Positions 22,690 through 33,521 of a DNA stretch of 64,000 bases are shown piece after piece. The notes under the pieces were generated by a model. It was given only the letters and a program-made list of their open reading frames with translations, did no database searches and had not been told where the DNA came from. Location: contig JAULSN010000007.1 of assembly GCA_033439765.1 (NCBI GenBank), positions 682,001 to 746,000 of the forward strand, in the 5' to 3' direction. Each line of letters begins with the position of its first letter. Positions within the stretch are counted from its first letter, which is position 1. This DNA is from Lasiosphaeria ovina. Its lineage: Eukaryota; Ascomycota; Sordariomycetes; Sordariales; Lasiosphaeriaceae. Position numbers and translations under genes: made by a program.

Positions 22690-24146
22690 ATGGCCCTGTT
22701 TCGCTATGTGCGCCGGCCACCGCGGCTCGTTAAGACGCTGTTGAAGACTTGTCCTCGGCCTCGCAAAGGCCGCTCTGCCGATCAAGCTGCTCCTCGCCTT
22801 GGAACTAGCCCTGCATGTCCACTTCAACCGCACCCCGACACCGTCCCAAGACCTCGACCGGCCCTTCTCCACGCAATGCCAGGACCCTCTGCTCGCCGCT
22901 GCACAGCCACGCGAGAGCGCCACCTTTGTCATGCTCGCTCGAAACTCGGAAGTCGACCAAGCCCGCATGGCCATCGACAATATTGAGCGCCAGTTCAAAA
23001 CATGGTTTCACTACCCTGTGCTCTTCATCAACAACAAGCCGTGGGATGCCGAGTTCGTGCGGGTAGCGGAGAGGCTAGCTTTCATGTCATTCCCGACGCC
23101 GACTGAACGTTTCCCGACTGGATCGACCCACAACAAGCCCGGCAGTCCATGGCTTGGCAAGAGGAGCACAAGGTGTGGAACGGCGGCAAGGAGTCGTACC
23201 ACCACATGTGCCGGCTCTACTCGGGGTAATTAGACTTACTACAGTCTACAAGGACAAGGACCTAAGAAGAGAGACCAAGTGCTGACCAAGCGGCCATGCA
23301 TGGCAAAGGAAGTTCTACGATCTGTAACCCCTGCAACAGTACAAGTGGTACTGGCGTCTAGAGCCCGGCGTTTCGTTCACGTGCGCCATACCCTACGACC
23401 AGATGGCACGCTACGGGAAGACGTACGGCTCCACCATTGCCCTCTGGGAAGAGCCCAACACGTGCCCGGGCCTGTTCCGCGCCGTCGACGACTTCCGCGT
23501 ACGCAAACATCTGCCCGCAACGGCCATGTGGAAGGTCATGTTGGAAACATCCTGGTGGCCTTGGCACATCAGGCAGATCCCGGCTGGCTGCGCCTCAAGC
23601 ACCACGACAGGACTGGCGACAAGTGGAATTTGTGTCGCTACTGGTCAAATTTCGAGATTGCTGATCTGGACTTCTTTTCCGCGGCAAGCTGTACCGGGAA
23701 CTGTTCCAGCACCTCGACCGCCACGAGGGTTTCTATCACGAACGGGTAATAATTACGTCTTAATCCACCCTGCGTTGAGACGTGAGCGCAAATAGTTTGG
23801 GGATGAGCCTGTGCACAGTCTCGCGGTGCACCTGCTGCTCGAGCCCAGCCAAGTTCACCACTTTGCAGACAATGCCTACCATCACGAGCCGTGCCCGGGA
23901 AACGCCCCTGGCGGCCAGCTGCACAACACCACGGCCCTTGGCACCGGCGACTACTCTCCGGAGACGCCCGGGGCCATTGGCTGCCGCTGCAAGTGCCTAG
24001 ACGACCGCCAGAGAAACAACAGAGGCACCTGCCTGAGCAAATTGCAGTCCCCGGCGGCAGCCCACTACCCGAGCTTGTTGCAGCGCATCAGGGAACATTA
24101 TCCATACTCGATCAATGTTCCATGCTTCAACTGCGGGTTTAGCTGA
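22690..24146 (+). pseudogene. GT15 (KRE2/MNT1-type) alpha-1,2-mannosyltransferase pseudogene
   Basis: Ordered fragments of the GT15 family in changing frames: start MALFRYVRRPPRLVK, then a signal-anchor-like stretch LPIKLLLALELALHV one frame away, ATFVMLARNSEVDQAR with FHYPVLFINNKPWDAEF (about 22920-23060), FPDWIDPQQAR (about 23110), WYWRLEPGVSFTCAIPYD (about 23350), WNLCRYWSNFEIADLDFF (about 23620), GDEPVHSLAVHLLL (about 23800), and a Cys-rich end closing at 24146. Lesions: a frame change near 22790, another near 23083 followed by TGA, TAA near 23228, and frame changes near 23545 and 23680. Intron 23746-23795 is still usable. The intact family works in the Golgi on N- and O-linked mannan. 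Too many lesions for sequencing error alone. Confidence 0.85.
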
Positions 24147-24569
24147 TGGCTTGCTTTCTCCTATTCCACGGTCCTCATTCTACCGGTTCTTTGAGTTATT
24201 TTATAACTGGCTTCACCCCTTAACTATTTTCAGATATAATTAGGCGGAAAGCGCGTCATCTGCCATGCAAATACGTCATACCTTTCTCGGTACTGAAAAT
24301 CCGATATTTATTTAATGGTATAGACATAGTGTCTTCGCACAGTGTGCAAGTATAACCTTTTCCTAATACAATCCGAGTAGACGCTCTGTACAGCCCGAAA
24401 ACACATTCTCTATGAGATATGCAGACGAATCAAACCATGATTACCAGTACCGTAAAATGACCGTGATTTCCCCCGCTCCATGATACCTTTTAGAACCCAT
24501 GACAAAATACAAGAGACGAACAAGGATGGGTGCTTGACAGCACCGGTCCGACCATGCTATATCCCACGA

Positions 24570-25833
24570 CTATCTCGCCGATGATGCGGCAGACGTCGAC
24601 CCCTGAAAGCTTCCATCCCACAGAAGGCGCTGTGGCTTGAACGACGAGTCGGGCATTGTATACACCTCGCCCAATCCTCTTTCTGCTGGGTCAAATTGGG
24701 GAAAGCCGAATCGACGGTGGAGGAGTCGCTCGATGGAGGACTTGAGCGGCGGCGCGCACGCCCCGATGATAAGCGTGATCTCCTCAACGCGGATCCTGCC
24801 ACGCCACCAGTGTCAGTTTAGCTTCGTGCTTGGGTAGGGAGGGAGAGGGTTTGGCATACCAAATGAATGCGTTCATTATATCGCGGCTTGCGTTGGGCGA
24901 GAACGGATCCCACGACTTCAAGATGACCAACTTCTGCACGCCGCCGATGCCAGCCAGCAGGCCCAACCCCAGCAGGATGGACACGAGGATCTTTTCGACC
25001 ACAGAGCGGCTCATGCGCCAGATGATGAACATGGGCAGGACCGCGCACACGACGTCGCCCGCTGTGCCGATGCCTAGGGAGGGAAGTGGATAAGAGAGTC
25101 AGCCACACCACTGCTTGCGTTGTCTGGGAAGCGAGTAGCCGTCCAACTCACCTGCAAAAAAACAGACGACGATCCACACTTTGTCCGGGTTCAGGCAGCG
25201 CGAGTTGGGGACGACAGCCCACATGGCACGGATGGGGCTGCATTGGACCAGCTCAATGATGTCGAAGGCGGCGAGGGTGAGGGCCTGGATGACAATGAAG
25301 CCCCAGAGCACGATCCTCCAAGCCCTTTCCTGCGCAATTTTGAGCAGCAGGCACGAGACGGAGATGCGCGCAAATGCCGATGCCCATAGCGCAATCATAT
25401 AGACAGCGAAAGTGGTGCGGCCCACGATCTCGGCGTTGCCGGGCGAAATCGAGGACTTTGGCAGCCCGTAGCCACGTGCCACGGCGACGGCCGTCAGGAC
25501 AAGCACGATCGTCTCGGCTAGCTGGGACGTGCGGGGACGGGTCAGCCCGCAAGCGCGAAATAATTAGGTAGTATAGCGGGTGATATGACAGGGGAAGGGG
25601 ATAGCGGGAAGAGGATAGCGGGAAGAGGATAGCGGAAAGAGGATAGCGGGAGGAGGGGGACCCACGACAGCAACCGACACGGTATAGTCCGAGGCGTTGA
25701 GGCGATACTTTGGCCTAGCTCTGGTCCAGATGCGCAGGGCGTAGACGGCAAGCGCGAGCGCGAACAATGGCACTAAGATGGCCATGGCCCGCGGGCCTTC
25801 GCCGAGTTTGGGGTCTGTTCCCTCGTTCGCCAT
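24570..25833 (-). CDS. Fungal rhodopsin-like 7TM integral membrane protein (PTH11-related)
   Basis: Four exons right to left: 25666-25833, 25152-25521, 24860-25073, 24570-24795; three introns (144, 78, 64 bp), all GT-AG, frame kept; 325 residues. The start MANEGTDPKLGEG is the first ATG of the frame and precedes the first membrane segment. About seven hydrophobic segments are visible (AILVPLFALALAVYALRIW; TIVLVLTAVAVA; VYMIALWASAFARISVSCLLL; IVLWGFIVIQALTLAAF; VWIVVCFFAG; VVCAVLPMFIIW; ILVSILLGLGLLAGIGG), in the order of the fungal rhodopsin-domain family with its QCSPIRAMW and C-LNPDKVW loop and a cytosolic tail. Relatives include PTH11-type sensors and members near secondary-metabolite genes. 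The ligand is unknown. Intron 1 carries a 14-bp tandem repeat. Confidence 0.85.
25600..25655. repeat. 14-bp minisatellite, four units, in an intron
   Basis: Four exact-length units of GATAGCGGGAAGAG with one or two substitutions in the last two, inside intron 1 of the rhodopsin-like gene. Confidence 0.9.
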
Positions 25834-27224
25834 GACATTGACAAGAGGCAGCGTTGACACATTATTGTCATGCTAGGTGAGGAGGATTGAACGGGCTAGC
25901 AGACAGGAGGGGCAAGAAGCAGACTAAAGTAGGCTATCGTTGGTCGCCCCCTTTCAGCGAGCGCGCTGGCGAAGGAACTCTTCCCCGCGATGATTCCGAA
26001 ACCCTGGAGTTGGAAAATTTGGCAATGGCAGGAGCGACGCCACATTGCGGGCTTCATCTCTCCTGCGGAGGTAGCGATTGGCCGGGCTGGACGGAGCACT
26101 CGCAAAACCGCACTGCATTGCCCAAAGCGGCAGCTTCCATTGGCACACCGGCCACCGGGTGTGCCTGCCGGAGCGCATTGAGGTAATGAGCTAGGCCGCC
26201 GGCACCAACTGGCCTATCGGGCCACTCCAGGCCTTCCGGTGACAAGGGTGGCCTCAGCTGGGGTGTGCTTGCCTGTTGGACAGGGAAGGTTCTGAAGCGT
26301 TTTAGTGCAAGCCGTGCGCACTCTCCTATTAGTAATTGTCTGATTATTATTCGGATAAGATTAGGAGCCTGCCACCCATTTGCACCCTTAGACAGGGGCC
26401 TTGGAGCCTTCTTCATGAACACTCTGAAACCTGGATGCATCCCTAGTTGACCTCGAACGGGGTGTTTCCGCATTTCTATCTCTTGCTTCTTCTGCTTCTT
26501 CTTCTTCTTCTTCTTCATCTCCGTCTCCGTCTCCGTCTTTTTCTTCTTTCTCCCCCCATTTCCATTTCTCTCCGCCTCTTCGTCTTTGTTCATGCCTTTT
26601 CTCCTCTTATCTTCTCTCCTTTCCTCGGATTCCACCCCCGGCTCCCCCGCCATTCTCTTTTTATGAGGCTCAATGAATGCACGGACACCGGCAGGCTACT
26701 GGCCACCCTTTCCGGAAGAGCTGGAAACTGCTAACTCTTCGAACGCTCAAATGGGATCACTACTCCTCCACGTCGATGCCAACCCCGCACCGACCGGCCG
26801 GGTCCATTGGCTTTGGAGGGTTGTGGTTCGGCGGTGAAGGCCCCGTGCCGACGCCACCGGCAACCCGACAAGCTTCGTCGAATGCAACAGTGCGCTTTTG
26901 GCCAATTTGCACCCAGTTCATGCATGCCAAGCCTCCATCCGACTAACGTCCCAACAGCGTCGGCCAATCGCTGCCGGAACCCCCCAGGCTGACCCTACCA
27001 AGGACGCAGTATTGCCTCCAAGGGGGCCGCTCCTCGGAGCCGGGGCCTACTTTTGAGCGCGCGGAGTCCTGGCATGCATTGCAGCCATAATAATAGGCCA
27101 TCGCCATCGTCAGCCTGCAATGCATTGTCTTTCCCAGTCTCTCGGCTCGCGGTTCTTGTCTCCTGCGCAGCTTTCGGTTTGCCCGGCAGATTCTTCGCTC
27201 CCAAATCGCTGACAAGCTGCCATC
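25834..27224. other. intergenic with (CTT)n and (CTCCGT)n simple repeats
   Basis: Divergent spacer. Pyrimidine simple repeats span about 26484-26555 and give rise to false Lys/Glu-rich frames on the minus strand. No gene seen. Confidence 0.5.
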
Positions 27225-29442
27225 ATGAGAGCCGCAACTCTAACGCGACGATTGCTTCTCGTGCTTGGCAGCGGTGCTCTCGCCGAGGACTTCCTTGTTG
27301 GCTATGGCAACTATCCCTACGACCCTGTTTGTGCTCAGTCGTGTCTGCAGGCCTTCCGGCCTTACCTGCTCAACTGCTCCAACTTTGAGGCAGCCAAGAA
27401 GCCCTTCGATCCGCTGACGCCGGCCACGTCCCCAAGCTGTTATGCAAGCGACGCGCCGTTCTTGACGTCGGCCGCGTGGTGCCTCAACACCAAGTGTCCC
27501 GACGAGAGCATTGCCAAGCTCGAGGCTTACTGGCAGCAGGGCCTCAGCGGGCTCAAGACGGTGCCTCCCAGATGGGCCTACTCGGTCGCCTTGGACAAAG
27601 TCAACCCCAAGCCGCCGACATACCAGCTGACGTTCAAGGACGTACTCCTCAACCAGACCTCGCTCGTCGTCGAAGCCTCGTACCTGAGCAGCTGGAACGG
27701 TATGACTGGCTTGTATAACGAGGAGGTTGACGAGTCCAAATTTGGGTTAGCTACTCTACTCTCTGCCACGCGCAAGCCCCCCCCCCCCCCCCCCCAGCGT
27801 TGCTAAACCAAGAGCAGCATCATCATCCTCGTCGTCGCTATTGGCCTCCCCGTCGTACTGACCTGGGTCCGCGTACTGCCATTCGCGCAAGCCATTTTAG
27901 ACCGGGTATGTTGACCTCTCCAAGTCCACCACGACAGCCATTGAAGGCCATCATCTCTGACTCTCCCAGATAAACCCCTACCTTGTGTATCCATCCATCT
28001 TCGGCACTTTCCACACCCGTCCGCTCCCCTTCCTCCTCGGCAACGTCCCTACCATTGGCCAGTCCCTCTACCTTGCCGTCTTCATCATCCTGAACGTTTT
28101 GCTGAGTGCGGTGGACTACAAGTCGCTGGAACCCAACGCCTTCTACCTCACGCAGTACAAGGAGGTGGTTAACTACATTTGCATCCGGACCGGCGCCTTC
28201 GCTTTCGTGCTCATGCCGGTGCTGCTACTCTTCTCGTCGCGCAACAATGTGCTGCTCTGGCTCAGCAACTGGCCGCACTCGACCTTTGTGCTCCTGCACC
28301 GCTGGGTTGCACGCCTGTTCATGGTCTACGCCATCGTTCACTCCATCACGGCCCTGCGCATCTACCGCGCCTTCGAGGAAACACCCTGGTGGTACTGGGG
28401 CATCGTCGCAACCGTGTTGACCGTCGCCCTAAATGTCTTCAGTGGTCTGTACATCCGCCGCTCACAGTATGAGCTCTTCCTCATCTCCCACGTCGTCCTG
28501 GCCGTGCTTGTCATGGTTGGCAGCTGGTATCACCTCATCGGCTGGTATGCGTACCTAGGCAAGACCATCGCGAAGCACAATACGTTGGGCTACGAGCTGT
28601 GGCTGTACTTTGCGGCGGCCGTGTGGTTCTTTGACCGCCTGGTCAGGGTTGGCAGAATTTTGAGATGGGGCCTGCAGCGGGCGCGCGTCACCGAGCTCGG
28701 TGGCGGTTACCTGCGCGTCGACCTTCCCGGCGTGCGCTGGGGCGCGGAGCCGGCCAGGCACGTGTTTGCCTACTTCCCGACGGCCCGCCCGTGGACGCCG
28801 TGGGAGAATCACCCGTTCTCGGTCGTGCCCACCAGCTTTCTGCAGGGCGTGGTTGTCCCCGTCCCCAAGGCCGCCAAGCCCGAGCCTCATGCGGGCGACG
28901 AGGAGAAACAGCTTGCGACCTCGCACGCGTCATCAACAACCCCGCCGCCGACTGATGAGGCTGGTGTCGCTACCGGGATCACGCTATTCGTCAGGAAGTC
29001 GGCAGGCTTGACAAGCTACTTGAAGCCGAACTCAAGTCTGCTCACCCTTCTGGACGGCCCGTACGCGAGCAGTGGGTCTACTCGTGAGGTTCTGCAGTGC
29101 GACCGGGTGCTCATCATTGCAGGCGGCATTGGCATCACTGGCGCGCTGCCGTGGGTACACAGCCACCTGAACCTGAAGCTGGTCTGGAGTGTCAAGGAGA
29201 CAGGGCGCGGCCTGGTGGATGCGGTTGACCTGGGACGGGTGGCGACCAAAGAGGTCAGGATCGGATCGCGGTTCGACCTGGATGCGCTGCTTGCCGAGGA
29301 GGAGAGCGCCGGGTGGGCTCGTGTGGGTCTTGTCGTGTGCGGGCCGGGCAGCCTCTGCGACGATGCGCGGGCTGCTGCCGTGGCCGCGGGGAGACGGGGC
29401 AAGACTGTCTTTGAGCTCGAGGTTGATGCGTTTTCCTGGTAA
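27225..29442 (+). CDS. Ferric/cupric reductase transmembrane component (FRE family)
   Basis: Three exons: 27225-27745, about 27818-27905, 27970-29442; about 693 residues. The first acceptor may instead be 27814, since both keep the frame. Signal peptide ending near residue 20 (GSGALA|EDF), then a Cys-rich extracellular domain (~25-170), then the ferric-reductase membrane domain with both bis-heme pairs: LHRW...IVHS and ISHV...YHLI, each His-x13-His. The FAD site HPFSVV and NAD(P)H motif GGIGIT follow, and VCGPGSLCDDAR is near the C terminus. Role: passes cytosolic NADPH electrons over FAD and heme to reduce Fe3+ or Cu2+ at the surface for uptake. Length and motifs are typical. Intron 1 contains a 19-base C run. 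The stop is directly followed by a (GT)n run in the 3' region. Confidence 0.93.
27777..27795. repeat. poly(C) run in ferric-reductase intron 1
   Basis: Nineteen consecutive C, just upstream of a TGCTAAAC branch-like site, so it may serve as an extreme pyrimidine tract. Confidence 0.9.

Positions 29443-29445
<3 letters not shown>

Positions 29446-29483
<38 letters not shown>
29446..29483. repeat. (TG)n microsatellite
   Basis: About 19 TG dinucleotides starting four bases after the ferric-reductase stop codon. Confidence 0.95.
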
Positions 29484-29485
<2 letters not shown>

Positions 29486-30866
29486 TTGAGTACCTATCTA
29501 TAATAGCAGCCGAGAATAGCAACTGGAAGGTAATTACAAGGAGCGAAGAGTAATCCGTGGGTGCAAGGATTAAGCATTGCCTGTTCTTCCTGCTGAGCGG
29601 GCCGGTGGATGGGCCCACTTCCCCGGATTTTAGTAAAAAAGCCGTTAGGCCCCCAATGGTAGTTTGTGTAACGGTGTGCCGTTACGCCAGCAGACAAAAC
29701 GGATACCTGTTGCTTGTACTCTTGGCAACAGCAACTATATGGAACCAACCCCCACCACAGCAGTTTGTATTAGTAGGTGGGGTGTACGTAAAGACAGGGT
29801 GGGTGTCTCCCTTATATTATAACATGGAGAGTATAAACCGGCCCCGATATTCGTTTCGTCCCTGCTTCTCATGCTTTACATTATCACGATGTCAGCAGCG
29901 CGAATCCTCACTCATTGCACGTGATATACCCAGGTACGAGGTGGAAGCAATTTTGTGGTACCATGGGCGAGAGAGATAAGGAGTGAGTGCTCCCTTTCGG
30001 TTTTTCTATCCCACAACCTAGCAAGGTAGCTAATTCCAATTCCACCAAAAATTCCCCAAACGAACCCTCCGCAACACACTTCTATACACCAATCCCGAGC
30101 TCACCTGAAACCCGACGTCATCCTCGAGAGGCCGTCTACCTGGAGCTCCTTTGTCCCTGCCGGCCGGCGGCGGCGGCTGGGGTGAAACGATGGCAGACTC
30201 CGAGTCAAGTTCAAGCGTGTCAAGGGCAATGCCCCCAAGTCCCTAACCAAACCTCAGATGCCGCTCAAACCGATGTGTTGGGACCAGTGCGACGCGCGCT
30301 CGCCAAATTCTGGATGAGTCCTCGGACTTTCGAAACGCCCAAGGAACAAGAAATTGGGAGGCGAAGAGTGGCATGTGGAGCGTCGGCCGTTTCCAAGCCA
30401 GCCCCAGGAAGCGGCGTCATGGCCGACCATCCACCAAGAACACCACAAGCTGTCAGGCTTCTAAGTCCGAGGATGAGTTGGCGGCGGGTCGGCTGTGGCT
30501 AACATACCTTTGATGTTTCTGTTTCGTTCCGTCGTTGCCACCGGGAGCGGTGTTTCGATCGATGCATCATTGAATCGCAGCAGACATGGGTGCCGGACTA
30601 ACCAAAGGCCAACCAGCCGTTCAAATGTTGGTTGGCCATGATGACGAGAAGGAGGGGACCAACGCGCCCTTCTTCGGAATTTTTTCGAAGTGTATAAGAG
30701 CTGGAATCGGGTCTACCCACAACTATTCGTTGCCACGGTCATCCAGAACACATATCCACACACACACACCCAACAATAACAATCAGTACCTCTTCGTCAA
30801 TTCCTCGACTTTGATAGCTTACTTTGTTCCCAACTTCCCGTCGAAACCCCCCACACAACTACAGCC
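29484..30866. other. intergenic, promoter of the small Cys/His protein at the right end
   Basis: No gene supported. A TATAAG element near 30692 and a CA-rich leader (30750-30865) precede the ATG at 30867. Confidence 0.4.
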
Positions 30867-31139
30867 ATGGCTGATAACGGATCATCAACATCGGGATCGG
30901 CTACTAACAGCCGGAAGAGCTCGACTTCTGGGGCTTCGCAGTCGTCGCGCTCTAGCGGCGCCCCGGCATCGATTTATTACATCTGCGGCGCTTGTCAGGT
31001 GACAAACGAGGTTGTCTTTGACGCCAACGACAACCCTACCGCCACCCAATGTCGCGGGACTACGACTGCGGCCGGCCATGTGGCCTGCACCCATTCCTAC
31101 TGCGGCGATGACAACCATTGCCAGATCCAGTGGGTCTAA
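30867..31139 (+). CDS. 90-aa small Cys/His-rich protein
   Basis: Single-exon frame of 90 residues with a good start context (CAGCCATGGC) and a CA-rich leader. The first ~35 residues are Ser/Thr/Gly-rich and disordered. The remainder holds CGAC at ~41-44, then Cys in ATQCRG, and a cluster HVACTHSYCGDDNHC. The Cys/His spacing suggests a small zinc-binding module. No signal peptide, so probably intracellular. I cannot name a family. The separation into a disordered head and compact Cys/His tail, plus a clean leader, favours a real gene. Confidence 0.55.
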   Translation: MADNGSSTSGSATNSRKSSTSGASQSSRSSGAPASIYYICGACQVTNEVVFDANDNPTATQCRGTTTAAGHVACTHSYCGDDNHCQIQWV

Positions 31140-32012
31140 TTAGATCTAGTCCTAGAGTACTGCTCACTGCCAAGGAGAAGCTCTGAGAGTGAGCGGGCAG
31201 AAAAATACTAGGTCCTTTGGACAAGTTTTTTGCTAGTAACGGCCTCCTGTTCTTTTTCGAAGCCGCACACTGTCTTGGTAGGGGGATGGGTAGAGAAGCA
31301 AGGTAGAATGGGGGGGATGGTTCTCGTCTTTGTTTTTTTTCCGTTTGTCTTTATTCTTTGCTGTTCTATTCCGCTGGACGGAAAAGCTATCATGTTGATT
31401 TCATAATCCGCTGGACGGAAGAAGCCATCATGGTCCGCTGGGAGGAGGACGGCCGAGAGAGCTGGAGGGATCTGTCAGAGTCACTGGGCAGTCGTGCTCT
31501 TAATGTCGCGTTGCCTCATTGCCAAGACTTGGTGACGAAGACAGCATGCAGAGCCTAGCTCAACGTTCCTTAGAGGTTACGTTGGTCAATCTCAATCAGG
31601 TTACATCCAGATCACTTGCATTCTATCCCTGTCAGTTTCCAGGGCAACAGTTGAGTAGGTATTCTGTAGTCATGCTGTAATTATCGTAAACGCGGGGAGG
31701 TGTTTTTGGAAACAAATGATTCTAGAGGAGCCCTAGATAAGTAGTCACAAAAAGATGGTAAAAAGGTGTGTGTATTCGTGAAGGAAGGCAAAAGTGGAGA
31801 ATGCACTGCTTATTGAACTACAAGCGTTGCTTCGTAACATGTAAACCCTAGTCTAGCTAGGTGTGGATCAACGCTTGTCAACGCGCCAGTCCAAGGTTGC
31901 CTAGGTAACCTAGCTGGTAAATGGTAAATAATTGGCAAGCCTCGCATGATCGCGTCTACAAAGACACAACAAGTTAACACAACAGATATTACACGACAAG
32001 ACCAGCCCTGCA
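31140..32012. other. intergenic with a short direct repeat
   Basis: A ~24-bp direct repeat (CGCTGGACGGAA...ATCATG) occurs at about 31372-31395 and 31409-31432. No gene seen. Confidence 0.4.
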
Positions 32013-32591
32013 ATGCTAAGCGGAACTGCAATCATCAAGAATGGCATCGTGCGCAATTTGCGCTCGGTCAGCGAGCAGCTCCAACCGTGCGGCATCGATC
32101 TCTCCCTGTGCCGCGTCCTCGCCTGGACCTCGCCAGCCACCATCGACTTTGACAATTCGAGGCGACAGGCTGCGGGCGCCTCGGCGCTCCCATTTTCAGA
32201 GCCCTCGACCGATAGCACGACGTCCGACGTGATCCAGCTCGCCCATGGGGCATACCTGGTCGAGTTCAACGAGACAGTCGACATCCCGCTGGACTGCATG
32301 GGCCAGATATTTGTCCGCTCGTCTCTGTGGCGGTCGGGCGCAACCATTACGGCCGGCGTGGTCGACGCCGGGTACCAGGGCGCTCTGGGAGCGCTGCTGG
32401 ACGTGAGGAACCCGGCCGGCATTGTGCTCTGCAGAAACGCCAAGCTGGGACAGATCACTTTGCACAGAATGGAGGAGAAGGTGGCAGGGTATAGTGGCAT
32501 CTATCAATTCTCCGCCGACAGCGTGGGCCGTAACGGACAAAGCACGCCATCTGTCTCAAATATTGAGGACACGGGGAACCCCCAACCATAG
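32013..32591 (+). CDS. dUTPase/dCTP deaminase-fold protein
   Basis: Intronless, 192 residues. Seen: QPCGIDLSL near residue 25 (motif 1), GQIFVRSSLWRSG near 95 (motif 2), AGVVDAGYQGALG near 113 (motif 3, with the Asp expected to act in catalysis), and LGQITLHRM near 145 (motif 4). These are the ordered motifs of the trimeric dUTPase/dCTP-deaminase fold. The C-terminal Gly-rich motif 5 of canonical eukaryotic dUTPases is not visible, and the layout is closer to the dCTP-deaminase-like branch. Likely role: hydrolysis or deamination of a pyrimidine deoxynucleotide in pool sanitation; the exact substrate cannot be read from sequence. The tail after ~155 is variable. No signal peptide. Confidence 0.75.
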   Translation: MLSGTAIIKNGIVRNLRSVSEQLQPCGIDLSLCRVLAWTSPATIDFDNSRRQAAGASALPFSEPSTDSTTSDVIQLAHGAYLVEFNETVDIPLDCMGQIFVRSSLWRSGATITAGVVDAGYQGALGALLDVRNPAGIVLCRNAKLGQITLHRMEEKVAGYSGIYQFSADSVGRNGQSTPSVSNIEDTGNPQP

Positions 32592-33080
32592 ATACCTATT
32601 TGCATAAAGAAGGGCAGGGTGCCGAACGCCTGGCACTTCTTTGGGAGACTGGGCCGTGTTCTAGCTTGGTGTAAATTTATTTTCGGCCTGGAAGACGAAG
32701 ATAGGGCCAAATACATCAGTCAATATATCCTATATTAACAACAGGTACTACGGAATTAGCACCTCGAATAGTAGAGTTGTTATAGAATTGACAGTTGCTG
32801 TTAGTACATACGCCTCCTAGCATCGGACACACCCGATTATGCTGGCAACAGCTTGGGGCGATAATCACATTCTCGTATTTTATTGGCTGGAAGTTGCCGT
32901 CTGCAACCACACCATTTTCTTTTCTGCCCAACTTTGCCCGATTCCATTTTCCCTACGAATATACGACGCTTAAATCCCCTTGGGTCTACCTAGGTAATTA
33001 GGTACCTTATACCGTTTGGTTGAATATTGAGCCATAATTATTACCTCCTTAATTTCCCGCAGCTCTTTGAACTTTCTCAA
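32592..33080. other. intergenic, no gene seen
   Basis: Spacer with a TACCTAGGTA palindrome at 32987-32996, about 90 nt before the next start codon. Confidence 0.4.
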
Positions 33081-33521
33081 ATGTCTTTCGGCTGGTCTGC
33101 GGGCGACGTCGTCGCCGCATTGGGGGTTCTGAACAAGGTGCGCAATGCGCTTAAGGAATCTAGCGGAGCCTCGTCGGACTACCAAGGCGAGGTACAATGC
33201 CTCCGCACTCTGTCGCTCACCATCCAGAATATCGACAAATTACCTCTCGACTCGCTGAATCCCGAGCTCTCGAGAAACGTGCAAGAATACTGCAAGCAAC
33301 TCAAGGATCCGCTTTTTTCGTTCATTGACCGCATCCAAAAGTGCTACGAGACCACCATTGGCCCGGCTTCCACAACACCCCGTTTGTTGTCAGCCCCAAA
33401 GAAGATACACTGGGCACTGTCGACCGCAAAGAAAGTCAGGGAGCTTCGAGATAAGGTTGCAGGCCCTCTCTCAGCAAGTTGCCAGCTCAGCTGTTCACCT
33501 CGACTGGAACTGGGATCGTAA
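33081..33521 (+). CDS. Orphan fungal STAND/NLR-type N-terminal helical domain
   Basis: The start MSFGWSAGDVVAALGVLNKV (ATG 33081) is the usual opening of the helical domain that caps many fungal NACHT, ankyrin or ubiquitin-like-domain proteins; an in-frame ATG 54 bases upstream is possible but gives an atypical start. The frame has 146 codons and covers the whole helical domain to KKVRELRDKVAGPL. It then reads an unrelated tail (SASCQLSCSPRLELGS). Continuing the domain needs another frame (SQQVASSAVHLDWNW) that also stops soon, so a one-base frame change near 33475 is likely. No nucleotide-binding domain or repeats follow. Either a truncated allele or a short stand-alone domain gene. Confidence 0.55.
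   Translation: MSFGWSAGDVVAALGVLNKVRNALKESSGASSDYQGEVQCLRTLSLTIQNIDKLPLDSLNPELSRNVQEYCKQLKDPLFSFIDRIQKCYETTIGPASTTPRLLSAPKKIHWALSTAKKVRELRDKVAGPLSASCQLSCSPRLELGS

Noticed and set aside
26054..26653. Lys/Glu-rich minus-strand frame
   Set aside because: It is produced by the (CTT)n and (CTCCGT)n simple repeats; no start context or family.
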